Below, piece by piece: positions 42,702 to 51,865 of a stretch of DNA of 64,000 nt; positions within the stretch are counted from its first letter, which is position 1; every line of letters begins with the position of its first letter. The DNA is from Terripilifer ovatus (GTDB taxonomy: Bacteria; Pseudomonadota; Alphaproteobacteria; Rhizobiales; Beijerinckiaceae): NCBI GenBank assembly GCA_029222685.1, contig JARHVB010000059.1, positions 205,545-269,544 of the forward strand, in the 5' to 3' direction. The notes under the pieces were generated by a model. The model was not told where the DNA came from. It saw nothing but the letters and a program-made list of their open reading frames with translations, and made no database searches. A program made the translations under genes and the position numbers.

Positions 42702-44108
42702 TCAGGCGCCAGCAGCTCTCGCGCGTTCCCGGACGAAACGCTCGATCGCGCCCTGCTCGTTGGGCAGGACCGTGAAATGTTCGCGCGCCGCGACGAGTTC
42801 TGCAAGATGCTGCGGCAAAGGAGCGGTTCGTCCGGTCGCTTTTTTCACTGCATCGCCGAATTTGGCCGGATGCGCGGTGCCCAGAACCACCATGGGCACC
42901 GAGGGATCGCGCGCTAGCGCCTTGCGCGCCGCATGGACGGCGACGGCGGTATGGGGATCGATCAACTGGCCGCAGTCGGCAAAGACCCGCGCCATTTCCT
43001 TGGCCGTGCCGGTCTCGCCGGTGCGGTAGGCATCGAATTCGGCGCGGATCGCGCCCAGCATCTGCGTCGGCAGGGTGAACCGCCCCGATTGCCGCAGCGA
43101 GGCCATCAGCGCGCGCACGATGGCGGGATCGCGACCGCCGGCCTCGAACATCAGCCGCTCGAAATTCGACGAAATCTGGATATCCATCGACGGCGATTGC
43201 GTCGGCGTGACGCTGGCCATCTCATAGACACCGGTGTCGAGGGTGCGCGCCAGAATATCGTTTTCGTTGGTCGCGATGACGAGCCGGTCGACCGGCAAGC
43301 CCATGCGCTTGGCGATATAACCCGCGAGGATATCGCCGAAATTTCCGGTCGGCACGGTGAAGGATACTGGCCGGTGCGGCGACCCCAGAACCACGGCGCT
43401 GGTGAAATAATACACCGTCTGCGCCACCACCCGCGCCCAGTTGATCGAGTTGACGCCCGAGAGTTTAAGGCCGTCGCGAAAGGCGTGATCGTTGAACAGG
43501 CCCTTCAATATGTTCTGGCAATCGTCGAACGTGCCTTCCACAGCAATGGCGTGAATGTTGGGCGCGTCGACGCCGGTCATCTGCCGGCGCTGCACGTCGG
43601 ACACACGGCCGTGCGGATACATGATGAACACGTCGACCTGCTCAAGGCCGCGGAACGCCTCGATGGCGGCAGCGCCTGTATCGCCCGACGTCGCGCCGAC
43701 GATGGTGGCGCGTTCTCCGCGCGCCTTCAGCGCATGGTCCATCATGCGGCCGAGCAATTGCATCGCCACATCCTTGAAGGCGAGCGTCGGGCCATGGAAG
43801 AGTTCGAGAATGAACAGGTTGTCGCCGATCTGCGACAGCGGTGTCACCGCCGGATGGCGGAACTGCCCATAGGCCGCTTCGATCATCGTGCGCAGGGCGC
43901 CGGCCTCGAACTCGCTGTCGGCGAAGGGGCCGATCACCGTCTCGGCGACCCGCGCATAGGGCTGCCCGGCGAAACCGGCGATCTCGCCGGCGCTCAATTG
44001 CGGAAACGTCTCCGGCACATAAAGGCCGCCGTCGCGGGCGAGCCCGGCCAGCAGCGCATCGGTGAAAGAAAGCACGGGGGCTTCGCCCCGCGTTGAAATA
44101 TAGCGCAC
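42702..44108 (-). CDS. thrC: Threonine synthase
   Basis: Threonine synthase converts O-phosphohomoserine to threonine with pyridoxal phosphate. The 468-residue length and RYISTRGEAPVLSFTDALL start fit the longer class of the enzyme. The PLP lysine lies in FHGPTLAFKDVAMQLLG, followed by GATSGDTGAAAIEAFRG and the phosphate loop PTGNFGDILAGYIA. The start is most likely GTG at 44108, giving MRYISTRG; the in-frame TTG two codons earlier is less likely. Confidence 0.95.
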   Translation of the reverse strand: MRYISTRGEAPVLSFTDALLAGLARDGGLYVPETFPQLSAGEIAGFAGQPYARVAETVIGPFADSEFEAGALRTMIEAAYGQFRHPAVTPLSQIGDNLFILELFHGPTLAFKDVAMQLLGRMMDHALKARGERATIVGATSGDTGAAAIEAFRGLEQVDVFIMYPHGRVSDVQRRQMTGVDAPNIHAIAVEGTFDDCQNILKGLFNDHAFRDGLKLSGVNSINWARVVAQTVYYFTSAVVLGSPHRPVSFTVPTGNFGDILAGYIAKRMGLPVDRLVIATNENDILARTLDTGVYEMASVTPTQSPSMDIQISSNFERLMFEAGGRDPAIVRALMASLRQSGRFTLPTQMLGAIRAEFDAYRTGETGTAKEMARVFADCGQLIDPHTAVAVHAARKALARDPSVPMVVLGTAHPAKFGDAVKKATGRTAPLPQHLAELVAAREHFTVLPNEQGAIERFVRERARAAGA

Positions 44109-44179
44109 GATCAACCTTCAGACTGAATTTCGGCCCGTCTGTAGCGCAGAATCGCCGCAACGCCAAAATCCGGGCAAAC

Positions 44180-46417
44180 TCAGCTCTGTAATGCCATTTT
44201 CACCTTCGAGGGCGTCAGCGGCAGTTCGCGGTAGCGCACGCCGACCGCGTCGAACACCGCATTCGCCAGTGCCGCGCCGGTCGGTCCCTGGGCCGCTTCG
44301 CCGGCGCCAAGGAAGGGCTGGCCGGGGCGGTCGATCAGTTCGATCTCGATTTTCGGCACCTCGCTGAAAGTGAGGATCGGATAGGAAATCCAGTCGTCAC
44401 TGTGCACGCCGCCGGCGTCGAACCGCACGGCCTCCTTCAGCGACCACGACAGGGACTGCACGATGCCGCCCTCGATCTGGTTCCTGATGCCGTCGGGCGA
44501 GACGATCTCGCCGCTGTCGGTGGCGGCGACCGCGCGCAGCACGCGGATCTTGCCCGTATTCCGCTCGACCTCGACTTCAATGGCGATGGCGCAATAGGTC
44601 GCCAGGTTCTTGTACTGGGCATAGGCGATGCCGCGGCCGCGGCCGGGCGCCTTGCGCCAGTTGGCCCAGCCAAAATTGTCGGCGGCCTTCTGCAGAACGG
44701 CGCGGCCCCGTTCGTTCTTCAGCACGCGCAGGCGATATTCCAGCGGATCGACCTGGGCGCGATGCGCCAGCTCATCCATGAAGCTCTCGATCGAGAAGAC
44801 GTTGGCATAGGCGCCAAGCCCGCGCGTCGAGGAGGCGCGCGCCGCGAATGTGGTGATGAAATGCGTCGTCACCACCTGGCCGGGAAACTCATACATGGCG
44901 ATGGCGTTGCGATCAGCCGCGTAATTCGGCGGCCCGCCGTTCACCGGCACCGGCAGCGGGAACGGCTTCTCCAGCACCTGTCCGGCGAGCAGATTGCCGG
45001 CATTGCTGCTCGGGCGCGTGCCATGCGACGTCGACCAGAGCTGATAATCCCAGTCGAGCACATTGCCGTTGCCGTCGACCCCCGCTTTGATGCGTGTCAG
45101 CATGGCGGCGCCATAGGGCTCCCACTTGTGTTCGTCATTGCGCGTCCATTGCACGCGCACCGGCCTGCCGGGCATCGCGCGGGCCAACAATGCAGCGTCC
45201 GCCGCCACATCGTCGGCGCCGTTATGGCCATAGCAGCCCGAGCCCTGCACGTGCTGGCAGCGCACTTTCGTGCGGTCGACACCGAGCATCATGGCGATGG
45301 CATTGCGCGTTTCGAAGACCGACTGGCTGTGAGTCTGGATCGTCATCATGCCGTCGGCGTCGAGCGTCGCCAGCGCGCAGGAGGGGCCGATCGAGGCATG
45401 CATGTGGAACGGCCGGCGATATTCCACTGCGATGGTGGCGGCTACAGCCGTGCTGTTGCTACGCGAATCGTTCTTGATGACGATGTCCTGCAGCTTCTGC
45501 TTTTGCATCCAGTCGTAGACGGTCTCCGATGTCGGGACGTCCTTCGGCACATCCCATTGCGCTATGCGGCGCAATGTGTCGGCGGCGCGGATCGCCTGCT
45601 CCTCGCGTTCGGCGATGACGCCAAGGAACGATCCGTCGCGTACGACTTTGAGCACGCCGGGCATTTTCTCGACGCCGGACGTATCGACGGAAACGAGCTT
45701 CGCGTCATAGACGGGCAGGCGCACGATACGCCCGTGCACCATGCCGTCCGGCCGCAGATCCTGCACATAGATCGGCTGTCCGGTCATCTTGGCGGGGATG
45801 TCGATGCGCGGGATATTCTTGCCGATGTAGCGTCGTTTGTCCCTGGCGCGCAGCGGCGTCTTCGCTGTCGCCTCGACCTCAAGTTCCTGTCCGCTGACAA
45901 GCTCCCAATAGGTGATCTGCTTGCCCTCGCCGCTGATCGTGCCGTCGGCGACGTCGAGCTTGCCGGCGTCGACACCCAGCCTCTGCGCGGCGAGATCGAC
46001 GAGGATGCCGCGCGCATCGGCCGAGGCATGGCGCACCGCGGTACCGCAGCCCGGCATCGACAGCGAGCCCGCGGTGACGCCTTCGTTCGGCACCAGCGAC
46101 GTGTCGCCCGACGTAATGACGATGCGATTGAAATCGACGCCGAGCTCCTCGGCACACAGTTGCTGGACGGCGGTGAGAATGCCCTGGCCGAGTTCGACCT
46201 TGCCCACCAGCAGGCGGACCTTGCCGCCTTCCTCGATGCGCAGCCACATGGAAAGCTTGCGATTGGTCTGCAGGTCGCCCGGCAGACGCGGCGCGGCGGG
46301 AGCGCCGGCCGGCGCCTGTGCGATGGCCGAAACGGGCACGGAGAAGGCTAGCGCCAAGGCGCCGCCGCCGGCAAGAACCTCGCGGCGGCTGAAGCGGGGC
46401 TTAAAAGGAGCGTTCAT
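44180..46417 (-). CDS. Molybdenum hydroxylase large subunit, IorB type, Tat-exported
   Basis: This 745-residue protein belongs to the xanthine oxidase family subgroup of isoquinoline 1-oxidoreductase beta subunits. It starts with a twin-arginine signal (FSRREVLAGGGALALAFSV). It has GKVELGQGILTAVQQLCAEE near the N-terminus, a central HVQGSGCYGHNGADDVA and a C-terminal GAGEAAQGPTGAALANAVFD with the conserved catalytic Glu region. The enzymes hydroxylate N-heterocycles or aldehydes using molybdenum-cytosine-dinucleotide. It follows the 2Fe-2S subunit gene after one base, so the two are co-expressed. No dedicated cytochrome subunit or cofactor-insertion gene is adjacent. Confidence 0.9.
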   Translation of the reverse strand: MNAPFKPRFSRREVLAGGGALALAFSVPVSAIAQAPAGAPAAPRLPGDLQTNRKLSMWLRIEEGGKVRLLVGKVELGQGILTAVQQLCAEELGVDFNRIVITSGDTSLVPNEGVTAGSLSMPGCGTAVRHASADARGILVDLAAQRLGVDAGKLDVADGTISGEGKQITYWELVSGQELEVEATAKTPLRARDKRRYIGKNIPRIDIPAKMTGQPIYVQDLRPDGMVHGRIVRLPVYDAKLVSVDTSGVEKMPGVLKVVRDGSFLGVIAEREEQAIRAADTLRRIAQWDVPKDVPTSETVYDWMQKQKLQDIVIKNDSRSNSTAVAATIAVEYRRPFHMHASIGPSCALATLDADGMMTIQTHSQSVFETRNAIAMMLGVDRTKVRCQHVQGSGCYGHNGADDVAADAALLARAMPGRPVRVQWTRNDEHKWEPYGAAMLTRIKAGVDGNGNVLDWDYQLWSTSHGTRPSSNAGNLLAGQVLEKPFPLPVPVNGGPPNYAADRNAIAMYEFPGQVVTTHFITTFAARASSTRGLGAYANVFSIESFMDELAHRAQVDPLEYRLRVLKNERGRAVLQKAADNFGWANWRKAPGRGRGIAYAQYKNLATYCAIAIEVEVERNTGKIRVLRAVAATDSGEIVSPDGIRNQIEGGIVQSLSWSLKEAVRFDAGGVHSDDWISYPILTFSEVPKIEIELIDRPGQPFLGAGEAAQGPTGAALANAVFDAVGVRYRELPLTPSKVKMALQS

Positions 46418-46418
46418 C

Positions 46419-46874
46419 TCAGGCCTCCCGCGATGCGCGCATGACCGCGCTGATGATCCGCTGGTGAACGCCGCAGCGGCAGAGATTGCCATCGAGCGCC
46501 AGGCGGACCTCCCCCTCGCTCGGCTTCGGCACTGTATCGAGCAGCGCCTTGGCGCGCATGATCATGCCGTTGGCGCAATAGCCGCATTGTGCCGCCTGCT
46601 CGTCGATGAAGGCCCGCTGCAGCCTGTGCGGTTTCTCCGGCGTGCCGAGGCCTTCGAGCGTCACGATGTCCTGGCCGACGACGGCGCCCGCGGATGTGAC
46701 GCAGGAGCGCACCGGCTGGCCGTCGATCAGCACCGTGCAGGCGCCGCACTGCGACAGGCCGCAGCCGAATTTGGGTCCATTGAGCTTGAGGTCGTTGCGC
46801 AGCACATAGAGCAGCGGCGCATCGTCGGGCACGGCCAGATTGTGGCTCTGTCCATTGACCTTGAGAACGGGCAT
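46419..46874 (-). CDS. 2Fe-2S subunit of molybdenum hydroxylase, IorA type
   Basis: The 151-residue protein has the plant-type ferredoxin cluster site Cys38, Cys43, Cys46, Cys58 (FGCGLSQCGACTVLIDG). A second all-helical cluster domain contains QCGYCANGMIMRA and NLCRCGVHQRI. This arrangement is standard for the small subunit of two-subunit aldehyde/isoquinoline oxidoreductases. GGAGGG precedes the ATG at 46874. It carries electrons from the molybdenum subunit encoded next to it. Confidence 0.93.
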   Translation of the reverse strand: MPVLKVNGQSHNLAVPDDAPLLYVLRNDLKLNGPKFGCGLSQCGACTVLIDGQPVRSCVTSAGAVVGQDIVTLEGLGTPEKPHRLQRAFIDEQAAQCGYCANGMIMRAKALLDTVPKPSEGEVRLALDGNLCRCGVHQRIISAVMRASREA

Positions 46875-46927
46875 TGCGTTTCCCTCCGGGTCTTTCATCT
46901 AACGCGCGGCGGGCGCTTTGGCTCCGC

Positions 46928-47635
46928 TCAGGTTTTCAGGACTATACACGAGACGACCACGGGCACATCGCCGATTTTGCCACTCAGCCGCCGTGCCGCG
47001 GCAACGTCGACGGTCAGTCCCCGGTCGAGAATGCGCAGATCGTCCTGTGTAGTGCCATCATGGACGGCAATATCGGCGGGATCGCGATTGAAGCCGACGC
47101 CGAGTGCTTTCACATAGGCCTCCTTGGCGGTCCAGATTTGCAGAAAGCGCTGCGATTGCGCCGCCTCATCCAGCCCCGCCAGCATGGTCCGCTCATCGGC
47201 GTGCAGCACATCCGCGACCGGTGCAACCATCTCGGTTGCCGGCTCGAAATCGACGCCGACCGGGAGCGACGACACCGCCAGCACGGCTGCCGGCCCGCGC
47301 CCCGAGACCGAGACGAAACAGGCCGCCGGCGCGACCGCCTGCGGCGCCCCGCCGGCATTGTAGGCGATCTCGACCGCATCCGCCGGGCAATCGAGGCAGT
47401 GCGCGACAAGGGACCGCAGCGCCGACCGGCGGGCCAGAAAATAGGTGCGGTCGCTGGCGGCTGGCCGGCGCTCGTCGAGATAATCGCCATGTCGGGGCGC
47501 CGGCCGCAACAGCGGCAGGGCGAGCGGATCGCGCAGGTCGGCAATCAGCACGCGCGCAAAGGCCTGGCCTGGATGCACCGGCGCTAGCGCATTGAGATCG
47601 GCTGGAAACAGCCATTCGATCGTCAGACGCGGCAT
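46928..47635 (-). CDS. Sfp-type 4'-phosphopantetheinyl transferase
   Basis: The 235-residue protein transfers phosphopantetheine from CoA to a carrier protein. The magnesium-binding motif is GVDFEP (127-132), a variant of the usual GVDIE, and the second motif is WTAKEAYVKALGVG (168-181). The usual SHS stretch before the GVD motif reads FVSVSGRG here, so the conserved histidine is lost. The N-terminal half has the substrate arginine region FLARRSALRSLVAH. No polyketide or peptide synthetase gene is visible, so its partner lies elsewhere. Confidence 0.85.
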   Translation of the reverse strand: MPRLTIEWLFPADLNALAPVHPGQAFARVLIADLRDPLALPLLRPAPRHGDYLDERRPAASDRTYFLARRSALRSLVAHCLDCPADAVEIAYNAGGAPQAVAPAACFVSVSGRGPAAVLAVSSLPVGVDFEPATEMVAPVADVLHADERTMLAGLDEAAQSQRFLQIWTAKEAYVKALGVGFNRDPADIAVHDGTTQDDLRILDRGLTVDVAAARRLSGKIGDVPVVVSCIVLKT

Positions 47636-47742
47636 ATTGGCTTGCGCATATCTGGTTCCCGCAATTTGCCAGCCGGCCGGGCTTTCCCGGCGGGCTGTTG
47701 TGCTATAGCCCGCGCCCAGCGCCGGGAAAAGTTGCTGGCGCG

Positions 47743-48480
47743 ATGCGGGAGCGGGATGTTTTGAAGACTGGCGGCGCGATCACAATACCAATCACCTGGG
47801 CCGCGACCCGCCAGGGCGTCGTCGCCGCCCTGGCCTATGTACCGGGCTACCTCGTTTTCGGGGCGGCGGTCGGCACGCTGGCGGCGCAAAAGGGCCTGTC
47901 GCTGGGCGAGGCCGTGCTGATGAGTATGTTCGTCTGCGCGGCGGCCTCGCAGATGGTGGCGCTGGAATTGTGGACCGCCGACTGGACCTTCGCTCATATC
48001 CTGGCGATTGCCGGCGTCACCGCCATGGTCAATGCGCGTTTCGTGCTGTCGGGCGCGTCGCTGCGGCCGTGGCTGTCGCCGGTGCGCGCCGGTTTCGTCT
48101 ATCCGGTTCTGGGCGTCCTGACCGACGGCGCCTGGGCGGCGTCGATCCGCTACCATGCCGATGGCGGCCGCGACTTCGGCTTCTTTGTCGGCTCGACCGT
48201 CGCGCTCTGGTTCACCTGGTCGCTGGCGAGCGTGCCGGGTTACCTCCTTGGAGCCCTGGTCCATGACCCCAAGGCCTATGCGTTCGATCTCATCGTGCCG
48301 CTGATGTTCACGGCGACGGTCACGCCGATCCTGGCCCGCACCGGCAAATATCTCGCCTTCGTGGTGGCAGGCGGCGTCGCCTTCGCCGCGAGCCTGCTGC
48401 TGCCCGGCTACTGGTTCATCGTCATCGGCGCGCTGGCAGGGGCCTGCAGCGGCGCTTTCAGTCGCGGGCGGGCGGCGTGA
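47743..48480 (+). CDS. azlC: AzlC-family branched-chain amino acid exporter subunit
   Basis: The 245-residue membrane protein has the AzlC features GVVAALAYVPGYLVFGAAVG, LMSMFVCAAASQMVALEL and INARFVLSGASLRPWL-like AMVNARFVLSGASL. The later segments include YLLGALVHDPKAYAFDLIVP. AzlCD pairs export branched-chain amino acids or analogues such as azaleucine. ATG at 47743 was chosen. Its stop codon shares one base with the azlD start. Confidence 0.92.
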   Translation: MRERDVLKTGGAITIPITWAATRQGVVAALAYVPGYLVFGAAVGTLAAQKGLSLGEAVLMSMFVCAAASQMVALELWTADWTFAHILAIAGVTAMVNARFVLSGASLRPWLSPVRAGFVYPVLGVLTDGAWAASIRYHADGGRDFGFFVGSTVALWFTWSLASVPGYLLGALVHDPKAYAFDLIVPLMFTATVTPILARTGKYLAFVVAGGVAFAASLLLPGYWFIVIGALAGACSGAFSRGRAA

Positions 48481-48797
48481 TGGGGCGCGACCTGCTGCAG
48501 GCCGATGGCGCCTACCTGGCGATCGCGGCCATGATGATCGTGACTATTGCCACCCGCGTCGGCGGCTATTGGCTGCTCGGCCGGTTTCCGCTGACGCCCA
48601 TGGTGCGGCGGGGGCTCGAGTCGCTGCCCGCCGCCATTTTTGCTGCTTCCATTGTGCCGCTTGCCCTGCGCGCCGGTCCGGCCGGCTGGGTCGGCGTATT
48701 CTGCGTGGCGGGGGTCATGCTGTTCAGCCGCCACGAAATTCTGGCTTTAGCCGCCGGTCTTGTGGCGGCGGCAGCGGTGCGAATGCTGGGTTTCTGA
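48480..48797 (+). CDS. azlD: AzlD-family membrane protein
   Basis: The 105-residue protein has four hydrophobic segments and the AzlD patterns MIVTIATRVGGYWLLGR and VRRGLESLPAAIFAASIVPLAL. It is the small partner of AzlC. It overlaps the azlC stop by one base (tgatg), which indicates translational coupling. Confidence 0.9.
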   Translation: MGRDLLQADGAYLAIAAMMIVTIATRVGGYWLLGRFPLTPMVRRGLESLPAAIFAASIVPLALRAGPAGWVGVFCVAGVMLFSRHEILALAAGLVAAAAVRMLGF

Positions 48798-48965
48798 TCT
48801 TTTCCAGGTACTTCGTTGGAAAACGACGACAGCAATTTCTGCCGACGCGGAGCAAAAGTTAATGGTCGGGTAAGGGACGTCTTCTAATCTCCCGGCTGTA
48901 TACCGGCTGGCTGCTGTCCGCTCCGGTGTATTTTCATGTGTCGCGCAGCGACGGGGAAGCCGCTT

Positions 48966-49358
48966 ATGACGCTCGAGACCGCATCACCGATCCTCATCGT
49001 CGACGATTACGGAACGATGCTGAAGATCATGCGCAATCTTCTCAAGCAGCTCGGCTACGAGAATGTCGATGACGCATCGAACGGCGCCGCCGCCCTCGAG
49101 AAGGTACAGGCCAAGCAATACCACCTCATCATCTCGGACTGGAATATGGAGCCGATGACCGGCTACGAACTGCTGATCAAGGTGCGCCAGAGCGCCAACA
49201 ATGCGACGACGCCCTTCATCATGGTCACCGCCGAATCCAAGAGCGAAAACATCCTCGCGGCGCGCAAGGCCGGTGTCAGCAACTATCTCGTCAAGCCGTT
49301 CAACGCCGTGACCTTGAAAGCCAAGATCGATCAGGTGTTCGGCCAGCGGGCTGCCTAA
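48966..49358 (+). CDS. Single-domain CheY-like response regulator
   Basis: The 130-residue protein is a complete receiver domain with acidic pocket Asp13-Asp14 and phosphoacceptor Asp58 (in LIISDWNMEPMTG). It also has the MVTAES switch Thr and the Lys in NYLVKPFN. The pattern LKIMRNLLKQLGYENVDDASNG is very close to chemotaxis CheY. No chemotaxis operon surrounds it; azlD is upstream and a repeat follows, so its partner kinase is encoded elsewhere. A flagellar or cell-cycle role is possible. Confidence 0.9.
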   Translation: MTLETASPILIVDDYGTMLKIMRNLLKQLGYENVDDASNGAAALEKVQAKQYHLIISDWNMEPMTGYELLIKVRQSANNATTPFIMVTAESKSENILAARKAGVSNYLVKPFNAVTLKAKIDQVFGQRAA

Positions 49359-49384
49359 GCATCCTGTACTAGCCCGGCGGCAGA

Positions 49385-49517
49385 TGTCATCCCCGACGCC
49401 GCGCAGCGGCGAGCGGGGATCCAGACCTAACGGTTCAACAGCCAGACGCCAGCGTCAAGCATCCGCGCAGCTTCAACGTCTGGTTTCCCGCTCGCGCTTC
49501 GCGCGTCGGGAATGACA
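49385..49517. repeat. Imperfect palindrome of repeat family D
   Basis: The left end tgtcatccccgacgccgcgc and right end cgcgcgtcgggaatgaca are complementary over about 20 bases. Internal complementary stretches are gccagacg(cc) and cgtctggtttcccgct. It lies between the CheY-like gene and the converging HAD gene and may act as a terminator. Confidence 0.7.
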
Positions 49518-49529
49518 TTGATTGCAGAA

Positions 49530-50432
49530 TCACCACACAAGTTTGGTCATCGAGGCGATGGGCTTCAATCCCTCGGCTGCGAGCAAGCGCGCCAGCGTCG
49601 CCATATTGGGCGGGTCCGAGGATTGCGCGCCATGCAGATCTTCGCGATGAATGCCTGAGGTGACGAAGATCACGTCGAGCCCGCGGGCGCTGGCGCCCTT
49701 GATGTCGGTGCCGATGCCGTCGCCGATGGCGAGCACTCTTTTCACATCGACCGGCGCGCCGCGCCTGGCCTGCGCCAGCGCGAGGGCGCGATCATAGATC
49801 GGCGCGAACGGCTTGCCGGCCTGATAGACCTTTCCGCCGCCCTCCTGATAGCGCTGCGCCAGTGCGCCGGCGCACCAGACTTCATGGTCGCCGACATGGA
49901 CGATGATATCGGGATTGGCGGAGATCATATCCATGCCGCGTTCGCGCATCAGCGCGAAGTCGGCATCGTAATCCGAAGGCTTGTCATCGTCGTCGAAGAG
50001 CCCGGTGCAGACCACGTAGCGCGCCTCGGCGAGCGGCGTCAGCGGCGGCCGCAGGCCGGTCTGCTGTTCGAGGACATCGAACAGCGTCAGGTCGCGCGGC
50101 GGCCCGATATGATAGACCGGTGCCGTTCCGCGCTCGGCGATGAAATTCAGCGTCACGTCGCCGGAGGTGACGAGGGCATCGAATGTCTCTTTCGGGACCT
50201 TCAGCCCCTCGAGCTGCTTCAGCACCGGCGGCGACGGCCGCGGCGCGTTGGTGATGAGGACGACGGTGCCGCCGCCGGCGCGGAAATTCGCCAGGGCTTC
50301 GCAGGCCTCGGCGAAATGCTCGCGCCCGTTGTGAACGACACCCCAGATGTCGGACAGGATGACATCATAGGCGCCGGCGAGCTTGGCGATGCCGGTAATG
50401 AGCGGGGGCGGCGGAGCGGTGTTTCCTGACAT
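49530..50432 (-). CDS. HAD-superfamily protein, TIGR01459/NagD-like, with Asp-to-Trp change
   Basis: The 300-residue protein has a HAD motif I ILSDIWGVVHNG. The first Asp (Asp28) is kept, but the second, general acid/base residue is Trp30 where NagD-type phosphatases have Asp. This DxW form is characteristic of the TIGR01459 group. Motif II is VVLITNAPRPS, and motifs III/IV include QAGKPFAPIYD and LAIGDGIGTDIKGA. Full phosphatase activity is uncertain because of the substitution. Confidence 0.85.
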   Translation of the reverse strand: MSGNTAPPPPLITGIAKLAGAYDVILSDIWGVVHNGREHFAEACEALANFRAGGGTVVLITNAPRPSPPVLKQLEGLKVPKETFDALVTSGDVTLNFIAERGTAPVYHIGPPRDLTLFDVLEQQTGLRPPLTPLAEARYVVCTGLFDDDDKPSDYDADFALMRERGMDMISANPDIIVHVGDHEVWCAGALAQRYQEGGGKVYQAGKPFAPIYDRALALAQARRGAPVDVKRVLAIGDGIGTDIKGASARGLDVIFVTSGIHREDLHGAQSSDPPNMATLARLLAAEGLKPIASMTKLVW

Positions 50433-50515
50433 AAGCTGGCGCTAAACGCCGATTGCGACGCTGTCAAGAAAGGCGGGTTTGAGCGTCTGAAGAAACGCAA
50501 AGTCAACAGGAGCCC

Positions 50516-50567
50516 CCGTCCTTCGAGACGCCTGCTTCGCAGGCTCCTCAGGAGGAGGGCTTCTGGG
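50516..50567. repeat. Short copy of repeat family B
   Basis: The sequence cgtccttcgagacgcctgc followed by ttcgcaggctcctcagga and ggagggcttctgggcg matches one arm of the 7820-7957 repeat. It lies between the HAD gene and the end of the 50591 receptor gene. Confidence 0.7.
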
Positions 50568-50590
50568 CGTTTCTTTCCTATTGCAAAGCC

Positions 50591-51577
50591 TTACTGGGCG
50601 GAAATCTTCGCCTCCTGGACGATCTTCGCGTTCACGGCCGCGTCATCACGCATCAGTTTTGCGAGATCGTCCGGCGAGCCGGTCTTGATCTCGAAAGTCT
50701 GGGACACCAGGCTCGCTTCGACCTTCGGGTCGCGCAGGATTTTTGCGATCTCCTTGTTCAGGCGCGCGACCCGCTCGGCCGGCGAGCCGCCCGTCGTCAA
50801 CACTGCGAACCATGAGGTGACCGGCGGCATGTTGGTCACGCCGAGTTCCTTCAAGGTCGGCACGTCGGGCAGATATTTGGTGCGCGTTGCATCGGTCAGC
50901 GCGATCGGCACGAGCTGCTTGTTTTCGATGAACGGCAGCACCGCGTTCAGTGGCGCCATCATCATCCCGATCTGGCCGGAGACCAGATCGGTGACGGCCG
51001 GCTGGGTGCCGCGATAGGGCACGTGAACGAGCGGCAGGCCCGCGGCGCGCGATAGCAGTTCGCCGGCGAGATGCGGCGGCGACGCGATGCCGGGCGAATT
51101 GTAGGAAACGCCGTCCTTCATGGTCTTGGCCTTCGCGACGAAGGATTTGTAGTCGCTCGCGCCAAACGACGGATGCAGCGTCAGCACGGTCGGCGTTTCG
51201 CCAAGCTCGATGATGGGCGCGAAATCCTTGAAGATGTCGAACGGCAGGTCGTTGCGCATGGCCGGCAATGTGACCAGCGTATTCGATGCGATGAAGAGCG
51301 TGCGCGCGTCTTTTGACGCCTTCGCCACATAGTCCGCGCCGATGGCGCCGGACGCGCCGGGGCGGTTCTCGACGACGACGGTTTCGCCCATCACGGGCCC
51401 CAGTTCGTTCGACACGGCGCGTGCCAGGATGTCGAGCGTACCGCCGGCCGGGAATGGCACGATGAAGCGCATCTGTCCGGGGCCCGGCGCGCCCTGGGCG
51501 AGCGCTGCGGCGCTACCGCAGCCTATCGCGGCGATAGCCACAAATGCCCTCAAAATCCCGGTTCTGCTCATTCCCAT
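50591..51577 (-). CDS. Bug/TctC-type periplasmic solute receptor
   Basis: The 328-residue protein has a signal peptide (AIAAIGCGSAAALAQG) and the family core MRFIVPFPAGGTLDILARAV, VVVENRPGASGAIGADYVA and LPLVHVPYRGTQPAVTDLVSGQ. GAGGTAGCC precedes the ATG at 51577. It is divergent from the tandem MarR-like regulator, with a 16-bp perfect palindrome in the 288-bp gap, so the regulator may control it. No permease gene is nearby. Confidence 0.9.
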   Translation of the reverse strand: MGMSRTGILRAFVAIAAIGCGSAAALAQGAPGPGQMRFIVPFPAGGTLDILARAVSNELGPVMGETVVVENRPGASGAIGADYVAKASKDARTLFIASNTLVTLPAMRNDLPFDIFKDFAPIIELGETPTVLTLHPSFGASDYKSFVAKAKTMKDGVSYNSPGIASPPHLAGELLSRAAGLPLVHVPYRGTQPAVTDLVSGQIGMMMAPLNAVLPFIENKQLVPIALTDATRTKYLPDVPTLKELGVTNMPPVTSWFAVLTTGGSPAERVARLNKEIAKILRDPKVEASLVSQTFEIKTGSPDDLAKLMRDDAAVNAKIVQEAKISAQ

Positions 51578-51690
51578 CTGGCTACCTCGTTCTGCCGAAT
51601 TCAACGGGGGCCTCGCAGGCCCGGCCGTTCGCAATCTGGAATTGTTGCTTTACTAATCTATAAGGACATGCGCCGTGTTGGAAAGCTAAT

Positions 51691-51706
51691 ATTATTTGCA
51701 AATAAT
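51691..51706. promoter_or_regulatory. 16-bp perfect palindrome, candidate MarR-type operator
   Basis: The sequence attatttgcaaataat is an exact 8+8 palindrome, AT-rich in a GC-rich genome, in the divergent gap between the Bug receptor and the MarR-like regulator. MarR proteins usually bind such AT-rich palindromes of 16-20 bp. It lies 114 bp before the receptor start and 160 bp before the regulator start. Confidence 0.55.
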
Positions 51707-51865
51707 GCCCATGATAATGTCACTTTGGTTCGATCATGGGCTTGATATCCGGCTTGGGTATGCGCTAGAGTTATCTTAGCAATCCAACATTATCCGTCGA
51801 TGCTGGTTGCAGTGCGGCAGCGTGCTGTTTTGCCGGGCGATTTTGCCGGATATGGATTCTGACAG

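Noticed and set aside
42933..44096. 387-codon open frame on the plus strand
   Set aside because: It is antisense to thrC and shows no domain.
44402..46351. 649-codon open frame on the plus strand
   Set aside because: It is antisense to the molybdenum hydroxylase large subunit, which has clear family motifs.
48859..48873. TTAA-N7-GTAA site upstream of the CheY-like gene, CtrA-like
   Set aside because: One-mismatch CtrA sites are expected tens of times by chance in this window, so it was not called.
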